7,753 nt of DNA, taken from contig JAFGTU010000520.1 in assembly GCA_016933985.1 (NCBI GenBank), positions 1-7,753 on the forward strand, in the 5' to 3' direction. Origin of the DNA: Sedimentisphaerales bacterium. GTDB taxonomy: Bacteria; Planctomycetota; Phycisphaerae; Sedimentisphaerales; Anaerobacaceae. The translations under genes and the position numbers were made by a program. This document shows, piece after piece, positions 6,254-7,753 of this stretch. Numbering within the stretch: the stretch's first letter is position 1; each line of letters starts with the position of its first letter. The notes below the pieces were generated by a model. That model searched no databases. It was given only the letters and a program-made list of their open reading frames with translations, and had not been told where the DNA came from.

Positions 6254-6356
6254 TTGTGCCTTTGGGCCGGCGTCCCCTTGATATGGGGAAAACTGGCACA
6301 ATTCCGACGTGCGTCCCTTTGGTTCGCTATCCGAGATTAATCTTGAATGTTGTGCC
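6254..6356. promoter_or_regulatory. Three TTGTGCC heptamers upstream of comEC
   Basis: TTGTGCC is found at 6254-6260 and 6350-6356, and its complement GGCACAA at 6295-6301. The first two, in inverted order, enclose a smaller inverted repeat, TCCCC (6273-6277) with GGGGA (6285-6289). The third copy lies wholly inside the spacer of the proposed comEC promoter, where a bound protein would block RNA polymerase. The pattern suggests operator half-sites or an RNA/DNA hairpin; no regulator is identifiable. Confidence 0.4.
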
Positions 6357-6370
6357 ATAGTGGGTATTAT
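6343..6370 (+). promoter_or_regulatory. Probable comEC promoter giving a leaderless or near-leaderless mRNA
   Basis: TTGAAT (6343-6348) and TATTAT (6365-6370) are separated by 16 bp. A start about 7-9 bases after the -10 box falls at 6377-6379, that is at or next to the ATG at 6379. This agrees with the lack of any Shine-Dalgarno sequence there. Match to consensus is 4 of 6 for the -35 and 5 of 6 for the -10. Confidence 0.45.
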
Positions 6371-6378
6371 TTCCCGGT

Positions 6379-7753
6379 ATGGATCCGATACAGCGGAAAC
6401 TGGAGCTTATTGACAGGCAGCTTGCCGGCGGCGATTTTCACAAGCGAATTATAACCACCGCCCCGCTTGTCTTCGCGGCGGTCGGCTTGATACTGGGCAT
6501 TATACTGCAACAGGCCTTCTCCGGGCCGCCCGGTGGAGGCGACCCCGCGCGGTTTCCATGGGGCTGGGTGCTACTGCTGGCTTTTTGTTCGCTGGCGGCA
6601 ATAGCGCTCTTCACGGCCAACAAGAAATACTCCCGGCCACTGGTTATCGCATACGCAGCTCTTGTATGTTTTGTCTGTCTCGGCGCCATTCGGATGATTA
6701 GTTTCAAGCACCCTGCGCCCGATGACATACAAAAACTTGTGGGCAGCAATCCCAAGCTGGCTCAGGTTCGCGGTGTGATTATTACGGACCCTTACGTTGA
6801 GCGCCATGAGCAGTGGGCATTTGCACGCTTCAAGCCGACCGATCCTACAAGCAGCTTTTATCTCAAGCTTAGCGAGGCCGAGACCGTCGATGGGTGGGCA
6901 AAGGTCCGCGGGACCGTCCGCGCCCAGGTTGATGCGCCCATCCTGGATTTGAAGCCGGGCGATTATATCGAGGCGTATTGTTTGCTTGATAGGTTCAAGC
7001 CGGCCACCAACCCAGGCCAATTCGATACCGCCGCCCATCTCGCCCGGCGCAATATCTTTGTTGCCGCATCCATCAAGTCCCGCGACGGCATTGAACTATT
7101 GCAAAGCCCCCCTGCCGCTTTCTTCACAAAGGTTCGAGCAAGAATCAGGCAGACAGCCGCGCAGGCGTTATTGGGAGACTTGCCGTCGGACGATTCCGGC
7201 CGGGGAATATTGCAGGCCTTTCTCCTGGGATACAGAGGTGATATCGACAGCCGGACTTATCGCGCGTTTCGCAGGACGGGACTGCTGCACTTCGTGAGCC
7301 TTTCCGGGATGCACTTCGGTATTCTGATTGGCATTGTGTGGTGGCTTGCCAAAACGGCGGGATTAATGAAACCGGGACGAGCAATTATTTGCATATTTGC
7401 AATAGCCCTCTTTTTGATGGTGGTCCCCGCAAGGGCGCCGACGGTGAGGGCGGCTGTAATGGGGTGGGTCTTCTGTGCATCGTTTCTTTTTCGGCGACGC
7501 CCCAACGCTATGAATACGCTGTCGCTGGCCGCGATAGTCCTGCTTCTGATACGACCGACCCAGTTGTTCGAGGCGGGCTGGCAGCTTTCGTTCGGCACAG
7601 TCTTCGGAATCCTGCTGTTTGAGCAGAGGATCAAGCACGCAATAAATGACGCTGTTGAAAGACTTACTTCGGAGCTCGACTACCGAAAATCCTGGATCGC
7701 GGCCCGGCTGGTGCGGGGGGCCGTGCGCGGAGCCTTGCCTATGTTCTCCGTCG
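6379..7753 (+). CDS. comEC: ComEC/Rec2 DNA-uptake channel protein (3' partial)
   Basis: ComEC forms the inner-membrane channel through which single-stranded DNA enters during natural transformation. The frame is open from the ATG at 6379 to the window edge (458 codons, about half to two thirds of a usual ComEC). Hydrophobic segments lie at about 24-46, 61-80 and 87-107, followed by a soluble region (about 120-240) corresponding to the DUF4131/OB-fold part. The Competence domain begins near 275: R-R-T-G-L-L-H304-F-V-S-L-S-G-M-H312-F-G is the family signature, followed by a helix with P-A-R-A-P-T-V-R-A-A-V-M-G and, at 400-405, G-W401-Q-L-S-F. The C-terminal metallo-beta-lactamase-like domain, if present, is beyond the window. 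A TAG at 6358-6360 closes the frame just upstream and 6379 is the first start after it. There is no Shine-Dalgarno site. Divergent from the sulfatase and unrelated to it in function. Confidence 0.95.
   Translation, partial: MDPIQRKLELIDRQLAGGDFHKRIITTAPLVFAAVGLILGIILQQAFSGPPGGGDPARFPWGWVLLLAFCSLAAIALFTANKKYSRPLVIAYAALVCFVCLGAIRMISFKHPAPDDIQKLVGSNPKLAQVRGVIITDPYVERHEQWAFARFKPTDPTSSFYLKLSEAETVDGWAKVRGTVRAQVDAPILDLKPGDYIEAYCLLDRFKPATNPGQFDTAAHLARRNIFVAASIKSRDGIELLQSPPAAFFTKVRARIRQTAAQALLGDLPSDDSGRGILQAFLLGYRGDIDSRTYRAFRRTGLLHFVSLSGMHFGILIGIVWWLAKTAGLMKPGRAIICIFAIALFLMVVPARAPTVRAAVMGWVFCASFLFRRRPNAMNTLSLAAIVLLLIRPTQLFEAGWQLSFGTVFGILLFEQRIKHAINDAVERLTSELDYRKSWIAARLVRGAVRGALPMFSV

Larger units (their letters stand above)
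5994..6378. other. 385-bp divergent intergenic region
   Basis: This lies between the starts of the sulfatase (minus) and comEC (plus). No gene is convincing; the minus-strand open frame up to 6299 is an upstream extension of the sulfatase frame rich in R, K, S and C with no recognisable domain. It holds the probable comEC promoter, a heptamer cluster and a 20-bp-period direct repeat. A possible sulfatase -35 (TTGACT on the minus strand, 6056-6061) has no good -10 partner. Part of 6060-6300 may be another dispersed repeat, which I cannot test. Confidence 0.6.

Noticed and set aside
5994..6299. N-terminal extension of the sulfatase frame
   Set aside because: It would place the twin-arginine motif about 110 residues from the N-terminus, where it could not work as an export signal.
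1..7753. tRNA, rRNA or known riboswitch genes
   Set aside because: I saw no cloverleaf with a matching anticodon arm, no rRNA-like stretch and no recognisable riboswitch core in the intergenic regions, though reading by eye would miss diverged cases.

Overview
The window looks like chromosomal DNA of a planctomycete, most likely of the Phycisphaerae/Sedimentisphaerales type. This is inference from three things: a secreted polysaccharide-degrading enzyme beside a Tat-exported sulfatase with no transporter genes; long intergenic stretches built from short phrase-like repeats of a kind I associate with Phycisphaerae assemblies; and weak or absent Shine-Dalgarno sites at two of the three visible starts. 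No database search was possible.

Layout. (1) 2-1279, plus strand: the 3' part of a gene for a SirB1-type transglutaminase-like domain followed by about nine TPRs; its 5' end lies before the window. (2) 1280-2071: a 792-bp gene-free stretch. It holds a perfect consensus sigma70 promoter (TTGACA-N17-TATAAT, 1467-1495), two hairpin-forming sequences and at least seven sets of locally duplicated phrases. (3) 2072-4222, plus strand: a secreted multidomain enzyme with a GH-A-type (beta/alpha)8 hydrolase module, a beta-sandwich linker domain and a C-terminal polysaccharide-lyase domain of the PL13/PL20-like jelly-roll fold. (4) 4374-5993, minus strand: a Tat-exported type I sulfatase with an intact C-S-P-S-R formylglycine site, converging on the previous gene. 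(5) 5994-6378: a divergent intergenic region with a plausible comEC promoter and three copies of the heptamer TTGTGCC. (6) 6379-7753, plus strand: the 5' part of comEC/rec2, a DNA-uptake channel, cut by the window edge.

How they fit. The hydrolase-lyase fusion and the sulfatase look like a small toolkit for a sulfated, uronic-acid-containing polysaccharide: the sulfatase would remove sulfate esters while the fusion cuts the backbone by both hydrolysis and beta-elimination. They are convergent, so they are not one operon. The transglutaminase-TPR and comEC genes have no evident link to that task. The observations most worth a second look are the hydrolase-lyase fusion, the perfect promoter placed about 570 bp before the next real start, the repeat mosaic and the heptamer cluster at the comEC promoter.
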